NCBI GenBank assembly: GCA_002717185.1
Contig: PBDC01000019.1
Span: 1 to 64,000 of the forward strand
Source of the DNA: Rhodospirillaceae bacterium
GTDB lineage: Bacteria; Pseudomonadota; Alphaproteobacteria; UBA8366; GCA-2717185
Direction of reading: 5' to 3'
Length of the DNA: 64,000 nucleotides
Shown: positions 35,164-43,900 of the stretch, one piece after another
Layout: every line of letters starts with the position of its first letter
Numbering within the stretch: the stretch's first letter is position 1
Position numbers and translations under genes: made by a program
The notes under the pieces: generated by a model
Told to the model about the DNA's origin: nothing
What the model saw: the letters and a program-made list of their open reading frames with translations, nothing else
Database searches by the model: none

Positions 35164-37499
35164 GCTGGGTTGGAAGTTCGGTTCCGAGACTTGAGGATCC
35201 GGCACTTCTTTCCGGGCGTGGCCAATTCATAGACGATTTGCATCTGCCGAATATGTTGCATGCTGCCTTTGTGCGGAGCCCTTACGCACACGCAAGGGTG
35301 CGTGATGTTGATCCCAGCGAAGCGCTAGCCGTGCCGGGCGTATACGCTGTTCTGACCCAAGACGACCTCCCGCAACCCTTTCGCGATGAACGGTTGCTTT
35401 TGCTGGTGCCGAACCCAGCGATCCGCCACCCTGTCACATGCTTTGCACTGGCTAAGGATGAAGTCTGTTTCGCCGGCGAGGCAGTGGCTTTTGTTGTCGC
35501 CGAAGATCGGTATATCGCGGAAGACGCGGCAGAGCGGGTGATAATTGACTATGAGCCATTGCCGGCTGCTTCTGACTGCAAGGTGGCGCTGGAGCCCGGT
35601 GCGGCGACAGCACATGCAGACCTAAATGACAATATTGCCGCTGATTTTCCGATGACCTATGGCGATATAGACGCTGCCTTTGCCGATGCAGCACATGTCA
35701 TTAAGGAAAGCTTTTTCACCCATCGCGGAGGTGGGCACGCGATGGAGTGCCGCGGTATCGTCGCTGCGCACGACCCTGTAACGGACTCGATGACCCTTTG
35801 GAGCAATACCCAGGCGCCGCACATGCTGCGCAACGTTTATGCTCGCATGATGGGGATCAGTGAGGGGCAGGTCCGTGTCATCGCACCACCGGATGTTGGT
35901 GGCGGGTTCGGTCCGAAAGGCATGTACTATCAGGAGCAATTTTGCACTGCGGCTGCCGCTCAAAAACTGGGTCGCCCGGTAAAATGGATTGAAGATCGCC
36001 GCGAAAATTTCATCGCCACCTACCAGGAGCGTGATCAGTACTGGGATATGGAAGTTGCTGTCGATAGTGACGGAAAACTGCTCGGCACTCGGGGACGATT
36101 GATCCATGACAGCGGCGCTTATATGCCCTGGGGCATAATTACGCCGTTCATATCTTCAACGACGGTGCCGGGCCCTTACGTGTTGCCCGCCTATCACATC
36201 AATCTCGTCGCCGTCTTCACCAACAAGGTTGCGACGACGCCGGTGCGCGGAGCGGGGCGTCCGCAGGCGGCTTTCGTCATGGAACGACTGATGGATCGAA
36301 TTGCCCAACAGGTTGGTCTTGATCCGGCCGAAGTGCGACGTCGAAATTTCATTCAACCGGAACAGATGCCCTATCCGGTTGGGCTCGTATTCCGCGACGG
36401 CAGTCCGGTCGTTTATGACAGCGGCGACTATCCGGAGTGTCAGGCGAAGTCCCTGGAGCTTGCCGACTATGAGGGGTTTCGAACACGACAGGCGGCAGCC
36501 TGCGAAGAAGGGCGTTATATCGGTATAGGTCTTGGCAGCTATGTGGAGGGGACCGGGCTCGGGCCATTCGAAGGTGTTAACGTCAAGGTTGAAATGAGCG
36601 GCAAGATTGTTGTGCAGACAGGAGCGGCACCGCAGGGACAGGGCCATCAAACTATGCTGGCGCAAATCGTCGCTGACCGGCTGGGTGTGAAACCTGTGGA
36701 TGTTTCTGTGACCCCGGGAGACACCGCAGGGGTCGGCATCGGTATAGGTACCTTCGCCAGCCGAATTACCGCAAACGCAGGACCATCTGCGCAAATGGCC
36801 GCTAACACGGTGCGCGACAAGATGGTAAAAGCGGCGGCGCATCTTCTGGAAGCAGCTGAAGAAGATCTCGACCTGGCTGAAGGGCGGGTCTTTATCAAAG
36901 GCGTGCCTGATCACGGGAAAAGTTTCGCGGAGATCGCAACGTTTGCCAATGGCATGCCCGGCTTTGCCTTGCCGGGCGGCGTCATCCCAGGATTGGAAGA
37001 GACGTCCTATTTCACACCAGAACGGTCTACATATGCGAATGGTGCGCATGTTGTGGAGGTCGAAGTTGATATCGAAACCGGTGAGGTGACGATCCTGCGC
37101 TACTGCGCCGCTCATGACTGCGGGTCGATGATCAACCCGAAAATGGTCGAAGGTCAGGTCATGGGCGGCATCGCTCATGGTGTCGGTAACGCTTTGTACG
37201 AGTGGATGCATTACGACGACGACGCGCAACCGCAGACCGTCAATTTCGGTGAATACCTTGTCCCTATGGCGACCGATATTCCACGCGTGCAGCAAGCCCA
37301 CATCGAAACACCGACACCGCTTAATCCGCTTGGCGTCAAAGGCGCAGGAGAAGGCGGTACCATCCCGGCGCTGGCTGCAATAGCCGGTGCAGTGGAAGAT
37401 GCATTAGCGCCTTTTAAGGTGCGGGTGACACAATCGCCGGTGACGCCACCCTATCTTCTGTCATTGCTCGACGCGGCGCAGAAAGAAGCTGAATCGTAG
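35160..37499 (+). CDS. Molybdenum hydroxylase large subunit (CoxL/xanthine dehydrogenase family)
   Basis: A 779-residue molybdopterin subunit. Hammerhead domain with RLEDPALLSGRGQFIDD, PDVGGGFGPKG cofactor loop, and TTPVRGAGRPQAAFVME where form I CO dehydrogenase has AYRCSFR, so a CO dehydrogenase of form I is excluded. The active-site region GVKGAGEGGTIPA holds the catalytic Glu. It completes the operon with the FAD and iron-sulfur genes. The longer frame from 34980 is ruled out by overlap; the ATG at 35160 overlaps the previous stop. The substrate is probably an aldehyde or N-heterocycle. Confidence 0.92.
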   Translation: MSWVGSSVPRLEDPALLSGRGQFIDDLHLPNMLHAAFVRSPYAHARVRDVDPSEALAVPGVYAVLTQDDLPQPFRDERLLLLVPNPAIRHPVTCFALAKDEVCFAGEAVAFVVAEDRYIAEDAAERVIIDYEPLPAASDCKVALEPGAATAHADLNDNIAADFPMTYGDIDAAFADAAHVIKESFFTHRGGGHAMECRGIVAAHDPVTDSMTLWSNTQAPHMLRNVYARMMGISEGQVRVIAPPDVGGGFGPKGMYYQEQFCTAAAAQKLGRPVKWIEDRRENFIATYQERDQYWDMEVAVDSDGKLLGTRGRLIHDSGAYMPWGIITPFISSTTVPGPYVLPAYHINLVAVFTNKVATTPVRGAGRPQAAFVMERLMDRIAQQVGLDPAEVRRRNFIQPEQMPYPVGLVFRDGSPVVYDSGDYPECQAKSLELADYEGFRTRQAAACEEGRYIGIGLGSYVEGTGLGPFEGVNVKVEMSGKIVVQTGAAPQGQGHQTMLAQIVADRLGVKPVDVSVTPGDTAGVGIGIGTFASRITANAGPSAQMAANTVRDKMVKAAAHLLEAAEEDLDLAEGRVFIKGVPDHGKSFAEIATFANGMPGFALPGGVIPGLEETSYFTPERSTYANGAHVVEVEVDIETGEVTILRYCAAHDCGSMINPKMVEGQVMGGIAHGVGNALYEWMHYDDDAQPQTVNFGEYLVPMATDIPRVQQAHIETPTPLNPLGVKGAGEGGTIPALAAIAGAVEDALAPFKVRVTQSPVTPPYLLSLLDAAQKEAES

Positions 37500-37584
37500 G
37501 GTCGAATTTGTCTTGGCGTTGAAATGGAATAGACTTCTCCCCTCGATGAGGAAACTCCTTAAACAACTGTGAGGGTTGGGCAAG

Positions 37585-38145
37585 ATGCCCTTTTTCAAGT
37601 CACTGCCGGAAGATGCAGGTCCGGCAAATATTTTCGGCGCCTACACGAACATCTACGGTCCCTGGTCAAAAATGGGGCAGGAGATCATGAACGGGCCATC
37701 GATATTTAGCGAGGGTGAGCGGGAATTAATTGCTGCATTTGTTGTTGGTACGGCCAATTGCCAGTTTGCCTACACTGCTCATTCAGCCGCCGCTTACGCC
37801 TGGGGTATAGAGGAAGGGCTCGTAGAAAAACTGCTTGAAGACATCGATACCGCGCCGGTCGAGGGTAGGTTCAAACCGGTTTTTAAATTTGTTCGCAAGC
37901 TGACCCTGACCCCCAGCGATATGACCCAGGAAGACGCCGACGCTGTCTTTGATGCCGGTTGGGATGAAAAGGCCTTGCACGATGCGATCGCGGTATGCGC
38001 ACGGATGAGCTTCATGAACAGACTGGTCGAGGGCTTCGGCTTTACACCGATGAGCAAGGAAAAGGCTGGCGAAAATGCAAAGAAGCGGGTCGAGATGGGT
38101 TATGTGAACCTCTATCCGGAGTTCCGGGATAAACGGGACGCCTAG
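37585..38145 (+). CDS. Carboxymuconolactone decarboxylase-family (AhpD-like) protein
   Basis: A 186-residue all-helical CMD/AhpD-like protein. The usual CxxC redox pair is here reduced to one Cys (TANCQFAYTAHSAAA), where AhpD has C-x-x-C-x-x-x-H, so peroxidase-type disulfide chemistry is doubtful. GERELIAAFVVG leads the domain and MNRLVEGFGF ends it. It follows the Mo hydroxylase operon by 85 bases and precedes an LLM gene by 24, on the same strand. Confidence 0.8.
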   Translation: MPFFKSLPEDAGPANIFGAYTNIYGPWSKMGQEIMNGPSIFSEGERELIAAFVVGTANCQFAYTAHSAAAYAWGIEEGLVEKLLEDIDTAPVEGRFKPVFKFVRKLTLTPSDMTQEDADAVFDAGWDEKALHDAIAVCARMSFMNRLVEGFGFTPMSKEKAGENAKKRVEMGYVNLYPEFRDKRDA

Positions 38146-38169
38146 CCGCAAACAAAGAAAGTACTGACG

Positions 38170-39225
38170 ATGCATATCGGAATGTTCATGGAATTCGGGC
38201 TCCGCGAAAGCGGTTCGGACGTCGAGGCGTTTGGAGAAGGGTTTGATCTGGTAGACGCTGCCGAATCCTGGGGTCTGGACAGTGCATGGCTATCCGAGTT
38301 CCATTTTAACCCGCAGCGCTCGGTGTTGTCTTCACCGATTGTTACGGCCAGTGCGATGGCCGCGCGGACAAAGCGCATTCGCATTGGTATGGCGGTCTAT
38401 GTCCTTCCCTTGACCAATCCGCTGCGTGTTGCCGAAGAAGCAGCGACTTTGGATCACATCTGCGAAGGGCGATTAGATTTCGGCATTGGCCGTAGCGGGT
38501 TCAGGCGCGCTTATAACAGTTACAATATCGATTATGACGAGAGCCAGGAACGGTTCGATGAAGCGTTAGAAGTATTGCGTGAGGCTTGGAAGGGTAAGCC
38601 ATTTTCGTTTGACGGCAAGTTCTACAAGGTCAGCGACGCGCAGGTCGTGCCGCAACCGGTCCAAAAGCCGACACCACCGATGCGAATGGCGGCGACCTCA
38701 CCAGGTACCTTTTCCAAAGTTGCACAGGAGGGTTTACCTCTATTTGTCGGCTTGCGGGGTGATGGCCTTGAGGCTCTACGAGAGAACCTTGATGTTTACC
38801 GCGGCGCCTGGAGGGAAGCCGGGCATCCTGGCGAAGGTAGTGTGTTTTTGCGAGTGCCGGTTTACGCGGCGGATACGCAGGAGATGGCTCTTGAAGAGCC
38901 ACGCGAAAACATCACCTACTATTTTGAAAGGCAGGCGCGAATGGTCGCGGCATCGAGGGCCAGTGCCGTCGAAGCCGGCAGCAGTACAGCTGGTAGCGAG
39001 AAGACTATCGCCAAGCTGGAGGCGCTGACTTATGACGACATTCTTAAAAGCCGTGTCGCCTTTGGCTCTGCTTCAGGACTTATCGACCGATTCAACGAAT
39101 GGGGCGAAGTCCTCGGCATCGACGGCGTAATTGCTGAACTCAACGCGGGCGGTATGATGACTGAAGCGCAGGTCAAACACAGCTTGCGCATAATCACGCA
39201 TGATGTGATGCCGGCATTTAAGTAG
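38170..39225 (+). CDS. LLM-class flavin-dependent oxidoreductase
   Basis: A 351-residue luciferase-like monooxygenase. MHIGMFMEFGLRES, LDSAWLSEFHFNP, RIGMAVYVLPLTNPLRVAEE and GRLDFGIGRSGFRRAYNS are the standard N-terminal strands and phosphate-loop region. PTPPMRMAATSPGTF is the later substrate-side loop. Probably cotranscribed with the CMD-like gene. Flavin (FMN) is the likely cofactor. Confidence 0.88.
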   Translation: MHIGMFMEFGLRESGSDVEAFGEGFDLVDAAESWGLDSAWLSEFHFNPQRSVLSSPIVTASAMAARTKRIRIGMAVYVLPLTNPLRVAEEAATLDHICEGRLDFGIGRSGFRRAYNSYNIDYDESQERFDEALEVLREAWKGKPFSFDGKFYKVSDAQVVPQPVQKPTPPMRMAATSPGTFSKVAQEGLPLFVGLRGDGLEALRENLDVYRGAWREAGHPGEGSVFLRVPVYAADTQEMALEEPRENITYYFERQARMVAASRASAVEAGSSTAGSEKTIAKLEALTYDDILKSRVAFGSASGLIDRFNEWGEVLGIDGVIAELNAGGMMTEAQVKHSLRIITHDVMPAFK

Positions 39226-39230
39226 TCAGT

Positions 39231-39335
39231 TTAGAAATTTAAACGATAGCTAATCTGGAACGTTGTGCGCCGTTGCTTGGCGGTATTGCCTGTGTCAACG
39301 CGCGTGGATCGCCAGCTTTCAATGCTCAAATGTTC
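39231..39335 (-). pseudogene. Possible C-terminal scrap of an outer-membrane beta-barrel gene
   Basis: The minus frame ends in RRTTFQISYRLNF-stop, the alternating pattern with terminal Phe that closes outer-membrane beta-barrels such as TonB-dependent receptors. Nothing upstream in this frame resembles the rest of a barrel, so only the last strand may survive. The remainder of the 39226-39694 interval shows nothing else I can support, apart from the ribosome site GGAAGGA (39683-39689) of the next gene. Confidence 0.2.
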
Positions 39336-39694
39336 GATCGTGTCCCTTGGTTGGCTCATCGCTACAGAAGACCGTCCAGGCGTCTGATCAATCTTTGTTG
39401 GTTCGGTAGTGGGAAAGAGGCCTAAACAATCTGGTGGCATATGTAGCGCATTTCAGCGGTTACAAACGTATGTTTAAGAGAACGCGTTTATCCTCGGTAT
39501 CACAATTGCGAAAAAAGCATACATATTTGCCTTTTGGTGACATACGCAGGCTAAGAAATACTGATCTGCAGCGCACCGGAGGCAAACTCGCTCAAGATCA
39601 ACATGGAATTGTCGGGCGCGGCGGATTAGCATCGCTGTTCAATGCTTTCTTGCCTTAGGCGGACCGTTCCCTATTTATTAACGGAAGGATTAAA

Positions 39695-40321
39695 ATGGCT
39701 GAAACCGTCACCTTTCAAGTATTTACCGACTACGTGTGACCTTGGTGTTATCTCAGTACCGTGCGTATTGATAAGCTCGAACAGGCTTACGACATCGACG
39801 TTCAACTCGTGCACTTTCCTCTTCATCCCGACACGCCGATGGAAGGCCGCTCGCTGGATGATCTCTTTGCTGGCCGTGGCGTCGATATGGACGCCATGTA
39901 CGCACGCATGAAGGGACTGATGGAAGCGGAAGGTCTGCCTTACGGTAAGCGCACCCACACCTATAACAGCCGACTGGCCCAGGAACTTGGGAAATGGGCG
40001 GATACGCAGGAAGGCGGCTACGCAATCCATGATGCACTGTATCGCGCCTATTTCGTCGATGCCCGTAATATCGGCGATATCCAAGTTTTGATGGATGTGG
40101 TGCGTCAGGTAGGGCTACCGGAACAAGAGGCTCGTGAAGTCCTGGAACAGCGGAATTTTAAGGATGCGGTGGACCAGGATTGGGGGCAGTCGCATCAGAG
40201 CGGCGTCACCGGGGTGCCGACATTCGCTGCCGGAGGTTATGGCGTCGTCGGCGCGCAACCCTACGAGGCGATTGAGGAACTGGTGAAAAACGCGGGTGCT
40301 CAGCCGCGCGCGCAAACCTAA
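39695..40321 (+). CDS. DsbA/FrnE-like thiol oxidoreductase selenoprotein (Sec15)
   Basis: A 208-residue DsbA-family (2-hydroxychromene isomerase/FrnE-like) protein in which the first active-site residue is encoded by TGA at 39737-39739. From the ATG at 39695, with GGAAGGA five bases upstream, it reads MAETVTFQVFTDYV-U-PWCYLS. Cys homologues have CPWCY at this spot, so the redox pair is U-P-W-C. The helical insertion domain and the late SGVTGVPTFAAGG, with the cis-Pro typical of thioredoxin folds, follow. Without readthrough the gene would be called from GTG 39761 and lose its active site. No signal peptide is visible, so it is likely cytoplasmic. A SECIS hairpin follows the TGA. Confidence 0.88.
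39737..39774 (+). promoter_or_regulatory. Selenocysteine UGA plus SECIS hairpin (DsbA-like gene)
   Basis: TGA 39737-39739. Lower stem TTATC (39748-39752) pairs GATAA (39770-39774). Upper stem AGTAC (39755-39759) pairs GTATT (39765-39769) with one G-U wobble. A two-base bulge (39753-39754) lies on the 5' side and the pentaloop CGUGC is at 39760-39764. The loop begins 20 bases after the TGA, and its CGUG matches the other two SECIS elements in the window. Confidence 0.8.
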
Positions 40322-40338
40322 ACAAAGGAAGACGAAAC

Positions 40339-41277
40339 GTGTACGAACCGGATGCGGGCACGCAAAGCATGCTTGATTGGGTGGCTGCTGCTGACACTCC
40401 GTCGATGATCGACATGACGCCGGACCAGGCGCGCGCTTTTCAGGCGGCTGGCACGGCGAAGACCAACCTAGACCCTGAACCGGTTCACGCCATCGAAAAC
40501 CGAACGATAGAAGGGCCGGGCGGTGATCTGGAACTGCGGATCTACCGCCCGTCTGATCAAACTGGGCTAGCGATTTGTGTCTACTTGCATGGTGGCGGGT
40601 TTGTGATTGGCTCGTTAGACACGCACGATCCACTGTGTCGACGGCTGGCGAACCGTTCCGGTGCAATCATCGTCTCGGTGAATTATCGGCTAGCGCCGGA
40701 GCACCGCTATCCGGCTGGCGTGGAGGATGCCAGCGCGGCGCTTGATTGGGTGGCAGCGAATGCCGCCGCTTTAGGCGGCGACGCTGAGCGTCTTGCCGTG
40801 TCTGGTGACAGTGCCGGCGGCAACCTGGCGGCCGTTGCAGCGCACCGCGCAGTCGATGCTGGCGGTCCGGCGCTGCGTTGCCAGGCGCTGATCTATCCGG
40901 TGACCGATCACGGCCGCGGCGATCATGAGACGCGGCGGACAATGGGGGAGATCTTTCCTATTCCGACACCAGTCATGGAGTGGTTCCACGAACATTATTT
41001 TGGCCATGCCGCCTCGGTTTTTGAGCCGGACGCTTCACCAGTGCGGCGCGAGGATATGCGTGGTCTGCCGCAAACACTGGTTCTTACTGCAGGCCTTGAT
41101 CCGCTGTGCAGCGAAGGCAAGGCCTATGCTGATCGGCTCGAGGCCGCGGGGGTCGCGGGGTGCTATACTCAGTACGATAATACGATACACGGCTTTATGC
41201 AGATGGGGCGTATCATTCCCTGTGCACAGGATGCGATCAATAAGGTCGGCGATTATCTCGCCGTGGCGTTGTCATGA
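40339..41277 (+). CDS. Alpha/beta hydrolase (hormone-sensitive-lipase family)
   Basis: A 312-residue HSL-type esterase. YLHGGGFVIGSLDTHD is the oxyanion-hole motif and SGDSAGGNLAAV the Ser nucleophile elbow; GLDPLCSEG gives the acid and NTIHGFMQMG the His. It starts with GTG after AAAGGAAG, 17 bases behind the Sec-DsbA stop, and ends in a 4-base overlap with the iron-ADH-like gene, so all three form one operon. A carboxylesterase or lactonase role is likely; the substrate is unknown. Confidence 0.87.
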   Translation: MYEPDAGTQSMLDWVAAADTPSMIDMTPDQARAFQAAGTAKTNLDPEPVHAIENRTIEGPGGDLELRIYRPSDQTGLAICVYLHGGGFVIGSLDTHDPLCRRLANRSGAIIVSVNYRLAPEHRYPAGVEDASAALDWVAANAAALGGDAERLAVSGDSAGGNLAAVAAHRAVDAGGPALRCQALIYPVTDHGRGDHETRRTMGEIFPIPTPVMEWFHEHYFGHAASVFEPDASPVRREDMRGLPQTLVLTAGLDPLCSEGKAYADRLEAAGVAGCYTQYDNTIHGFMQMGRIIPCAQDAINKVGDYLAVALS

Positions 41278-42494
41278 GCCTCGAATCGCGAACCTTCCGG
41301 GCGGTCAGTTATCCACTTCGGCTTTACTCCGGAACTGGGGCGCTAGACAAGCTAAAGACCGAAGTGGAACGGCAAAAGGCGAAACGGGCTTTTGTAATTT
41401 GTGGTCAGACCATTGCGCACAAGACAGACCTGCTGGCCCGAATTTCCGACAATTTGGGATCCCTCTATGCAGGGGCCTTCGATGGGATGGATAAGGATTC
41501 AAGCTGGCCGGCGGTGGAGAAAGGGGTGGTGGCCGCGAAGGAAGCGAATGCTGACCTGTTGGTTGCAGTCGGTGGCGGCAGCGTCATCGTTGGCGCGCGG
41601 GTTGTCGCGATCCTGCTGGCTGAAGAGGGGGATCCGTTTGATCTGATGACCCAGTATCCGGACGGTAAACCCGCTTATAGTCCACGCCTCATGGCACCAA
41701 AACCACCGATCATTAATGTTGCAACAACGCCAAATACGGCGATGAACCGTGCCGGGTCGGGACTGAAGAACGAGGATCTTGATCACCGGATGGAATATTA
41801 CGATCCCAAGACCCGACCCGTAGCGGTATTCTGGGATGCGGAGGCTTTGCTAACGGCACCGTCAGAATTGATCCGTTCTACGGCGACAACGAATTTTTCC
41901 AGTACCTTGCGGACCCTGGGCGAGACCGATATGAGCCCGTTGGTCGAAGGCGATCATCGGCAGGGCTTCAAGCTACTGCGCGACGCGCTACCGCGGATCA
42001 TGAAGGAGCCGGATAACGCCGCTTTACGCATTGATCTCTGCGCCGCCGCCTTCCTGCAAAACAGGGCAGGTGACGATGATCAGGGCCGACGCACTGCACG
42101 CGATCAGACCGGTGCCAGCGCCTACGCGCTCGCGACCGCGCTGCACATCCGCTACCACCATGTTTGGCAGGGTGAATCGACCTCGTGCGTGATGCCGACT
42201 GTTACTCGTTTGACGCCGCCCGACAACGCCGAGAGTGCCGCGCGTATAGCAGATGCGATGGGCGTCTGGCGTAAGGGTATGAATTCGGTTGATGCAGCGA
42301 CTGCGACTGCCGACCGGCTGGAGGAAATTTATCGCGAAATAGGCATGCCTTCGCGAATTCGCGATGTAGATATTCCGAAAGCCGATTTGCCCCTTCTGGC
42401 GCAGGATACTCTGAAGAATTTTAACGCTAATCCGGGAAACCGGCCGAACGATTATGTCGACCAGATGCTGTCACTACTGGAAGCGTCCTGGTAG
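41274..42494 (+). CDS. Iron-containing alcohol dehydrogenase-like protein
   Basis: A 406-residue group III ADH/maleylacetate-reductase-like fold. VAVGGGSVIVGARVVA is the NAD(P)-binding glycine motif and TTPNTAMNRAGSG the following conserved strand. In the metal region HIRYHHVWQGESTSCVMP, the His of the usual P-H-G motif is replaced by Gln (W-Q-G-E), and the His-rich helix before it is also altered. Metal binding may therefore differ from canonical iron ADHs. Translationally coupled to the esterase upstream. Confidence 0.82.
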   Translation: MSLESRTFRAVSYPLRLYSGTGALDKLKTEVERQKAKRAFVICGQTIAHKTDLLARISDNLGSLYAGAFDGMDKDSSWPAVEKGVVAAKEANADLLVAVGGGSVIVGARVVAILLAEEGDPFDLMTQYPDGKPAYSPRLMAPKPPIINVATTPNTAMNRAGSGLKNEDLDHRMEYYDPKTRPVAVFWDAEALLTAPSELIRSTATTNFSSTLRTLGETDMSPLVEGDHRQGFKLLRDALPRIMKEPDNAALRIDLCAAAFLQNRAGDDDQGRRTARDQTGASAYALATALHIRYHHVWQGESTSCVMPTVTRLTPPDNAESAARIADAMGVWRKGMNSVDAATATADRLEEIYREIGMPSRIRDVDIPKADLPLLAQDTLKNFNANPGNRPNDYVDQMLSLLEASW

Positions 42495-42949
42495 CCCCTA
42501 TTCGGCGTCGTTGTTCGACGTTGGCGAACGAAAGGCCGGCTTGACCCCTCGGGTGCGCGAAACAGTTGCTCGAATTGCAGAATTTTCACTGCTGTTAAGA
42601 TGCGTGCGTTTTGTGATGACCTGAGATTTGGCGTACGTCATTACGCAGGGCGAGACGAATATACAGCTCTTCTTGTCGACGTCGAGTAGATGGAACACCA
42701 AGGAAAAATGATGTTCGGTAAGGAAGTTTCTTAGAGGTCGAGTGTGTCAACGAGCCGCCTCTGTTTAAGGGGCTCGCGTTGGACCTACGGCTCAGAATTG
42801 GTGATGGGTGGCACCGTGAGGTGGAATGTCCAAAACGCACTTTCGTCCTTCGCATTGTGGGTAGAAAAAGATTAGCGTTAACCGATGGGAACGCACACGC
42901 TGGCTTAAAAAGTTAAACTGACGTTTGGCATCGAATAGGAGGAATTGGC
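42495..42949. other. Intergenic stretch, nothing supported
   Basis: 455 bases between the ADH-like gene and an LLM gene on the same strand. Minus-strand frames here have no start signals or recognisable families. An inverted pair GGCGTCG/CGACGTT lies near 42503-42522 without a T run. The AGGAGG at the 3' end is the ribosome site of the next gene. Confidence 0.4.
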
Positions 42950-43900
42950 ATGAAATTTGGGTTGCATTTGGGTACGCGTGGCGCGGCAGCGAAGACGGAT
43001 GGCCTTCGCGCCTTGGCGCAGAAGGCCGATGAACTAGGTTATGCCTATCTCGGTATCAGCGACCACATCATCATTGCGCATGAGATCGATCCGAAATATC
43101 CCTACAGCGACGACGGGAATTGGCCAGGGCTCGACACCGGCGACTGTCTCGACCAGATTACCTGCCTGACTTACGCAGCGGCGGTGACGGAGAAAATTCG
43201 TCTACTAACCTCGGTCATGGTGATCCCCCATCGCCCCGCGATTCAGACCGCGAAACAGCTCGCTACAGCTGACCTTCTGTCAAAGGGGCGAGTGACGGCC
43301 GGTGTCGGTGTCGGCTGGATGCGCGAGGAGTTGGCCCTGTTGAGCGCACCGCCCTTCGAACGCCGTGGCGCCGCGTCGAATGAATATATAGAAGCCTTCA
43401 AGACGCTGTGGACCAAGAAGGCGCCGGTCTATGACGGTGAGTTTGTCTCCTTCAAGAACGTCTCTTTTGAGCCGAAACCGGCGCAGGCGGGCGGGCCGCC
43501 AATCTGGATTGGTGGTGAAGGTATGGCGGCGCGAAAGCGGACAGCGCGGCTCGGTGACGGTTGGTACCCGGTGATGCGCAATCCGCGTCATATGATGGAC
43601 GCTCCGAACAAGTTCGCCGCTGCCCTGGCTGACATCCATAAATTCTCTGAAGAAGCTGGCCGTGACCCGGCAGAAATCGATACCGCGATGTTCGCTCCTA
43701 CCTACAAACTTACCGCGGAAGCAGGCGGTGCCGACCGTTGGTCCTTCTCTGGTTCGGCAGAGCAGATTGCGGAGGACGCGCACGCCTATGCCGAGGCGGG
43801 GCTCAATACGGTTCTAATTGGGTTCGAGGATAGTGACTTACAGCGTTCGCTAGACACAATTGAGGCCTTCGCGACAGAAGTGATGCCACTCGTTAGTTAG
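42950..43900 (+). CDS. LLM-class oxidoreductase (TIGR03619-like)
   Basis: A 316-residue luciferase-like protein, shorter than its three relatives in the window and in the style of the probable-F420 group. YAYLGISDHIIIAHEIDP, RLLTSVMVIPHRPAIQTAKQ, KGRVTAGVGVGWMREE and PIWIGGEGMAARKR are all present. The AGGAGG site is seven bases upstream. Either FMN or F420 could be the cofactor; this protein has the shape of the F420-type subfamily, but similarity alone does not settle it. The stop overlaps the convergent Rieske gene by 8 bases. Confidence 0.87.
   Translation: MKFGLHLGTRGAAAKTDGLRALAQKADELGYAYLGISDHIIIAHEIDPKYPYSDDGNWPGLDTGDCLDQITCLTYAAAVTEKIRLLTSVMVIPHRPAIQTAKQLATADLLSKGRVTAGVGVGWMREELALLSAPPFERRGAASNEYIEAFKTLWTKKAPVYDGEFVSFKNVSFEPKPAQAGGPPIWIGGEGMAARKRTARLGDGWYPVMRNPRHMMDAPNKFAAALADIHKFSEEAGRDPAEIDTAMFAPTYKLTAEAGGADRWSFSGSAEQIAEDAHAYAEAGLNTVLIGFEDSDLQRSLDTIEAFATEVMPLVS

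Noticed and set aside
36156..37301. Long minus-strand open frame opposite the CoxL gene
   Set aside because: It is a shadow of a real gene, with no ribosome site or family resemblance.
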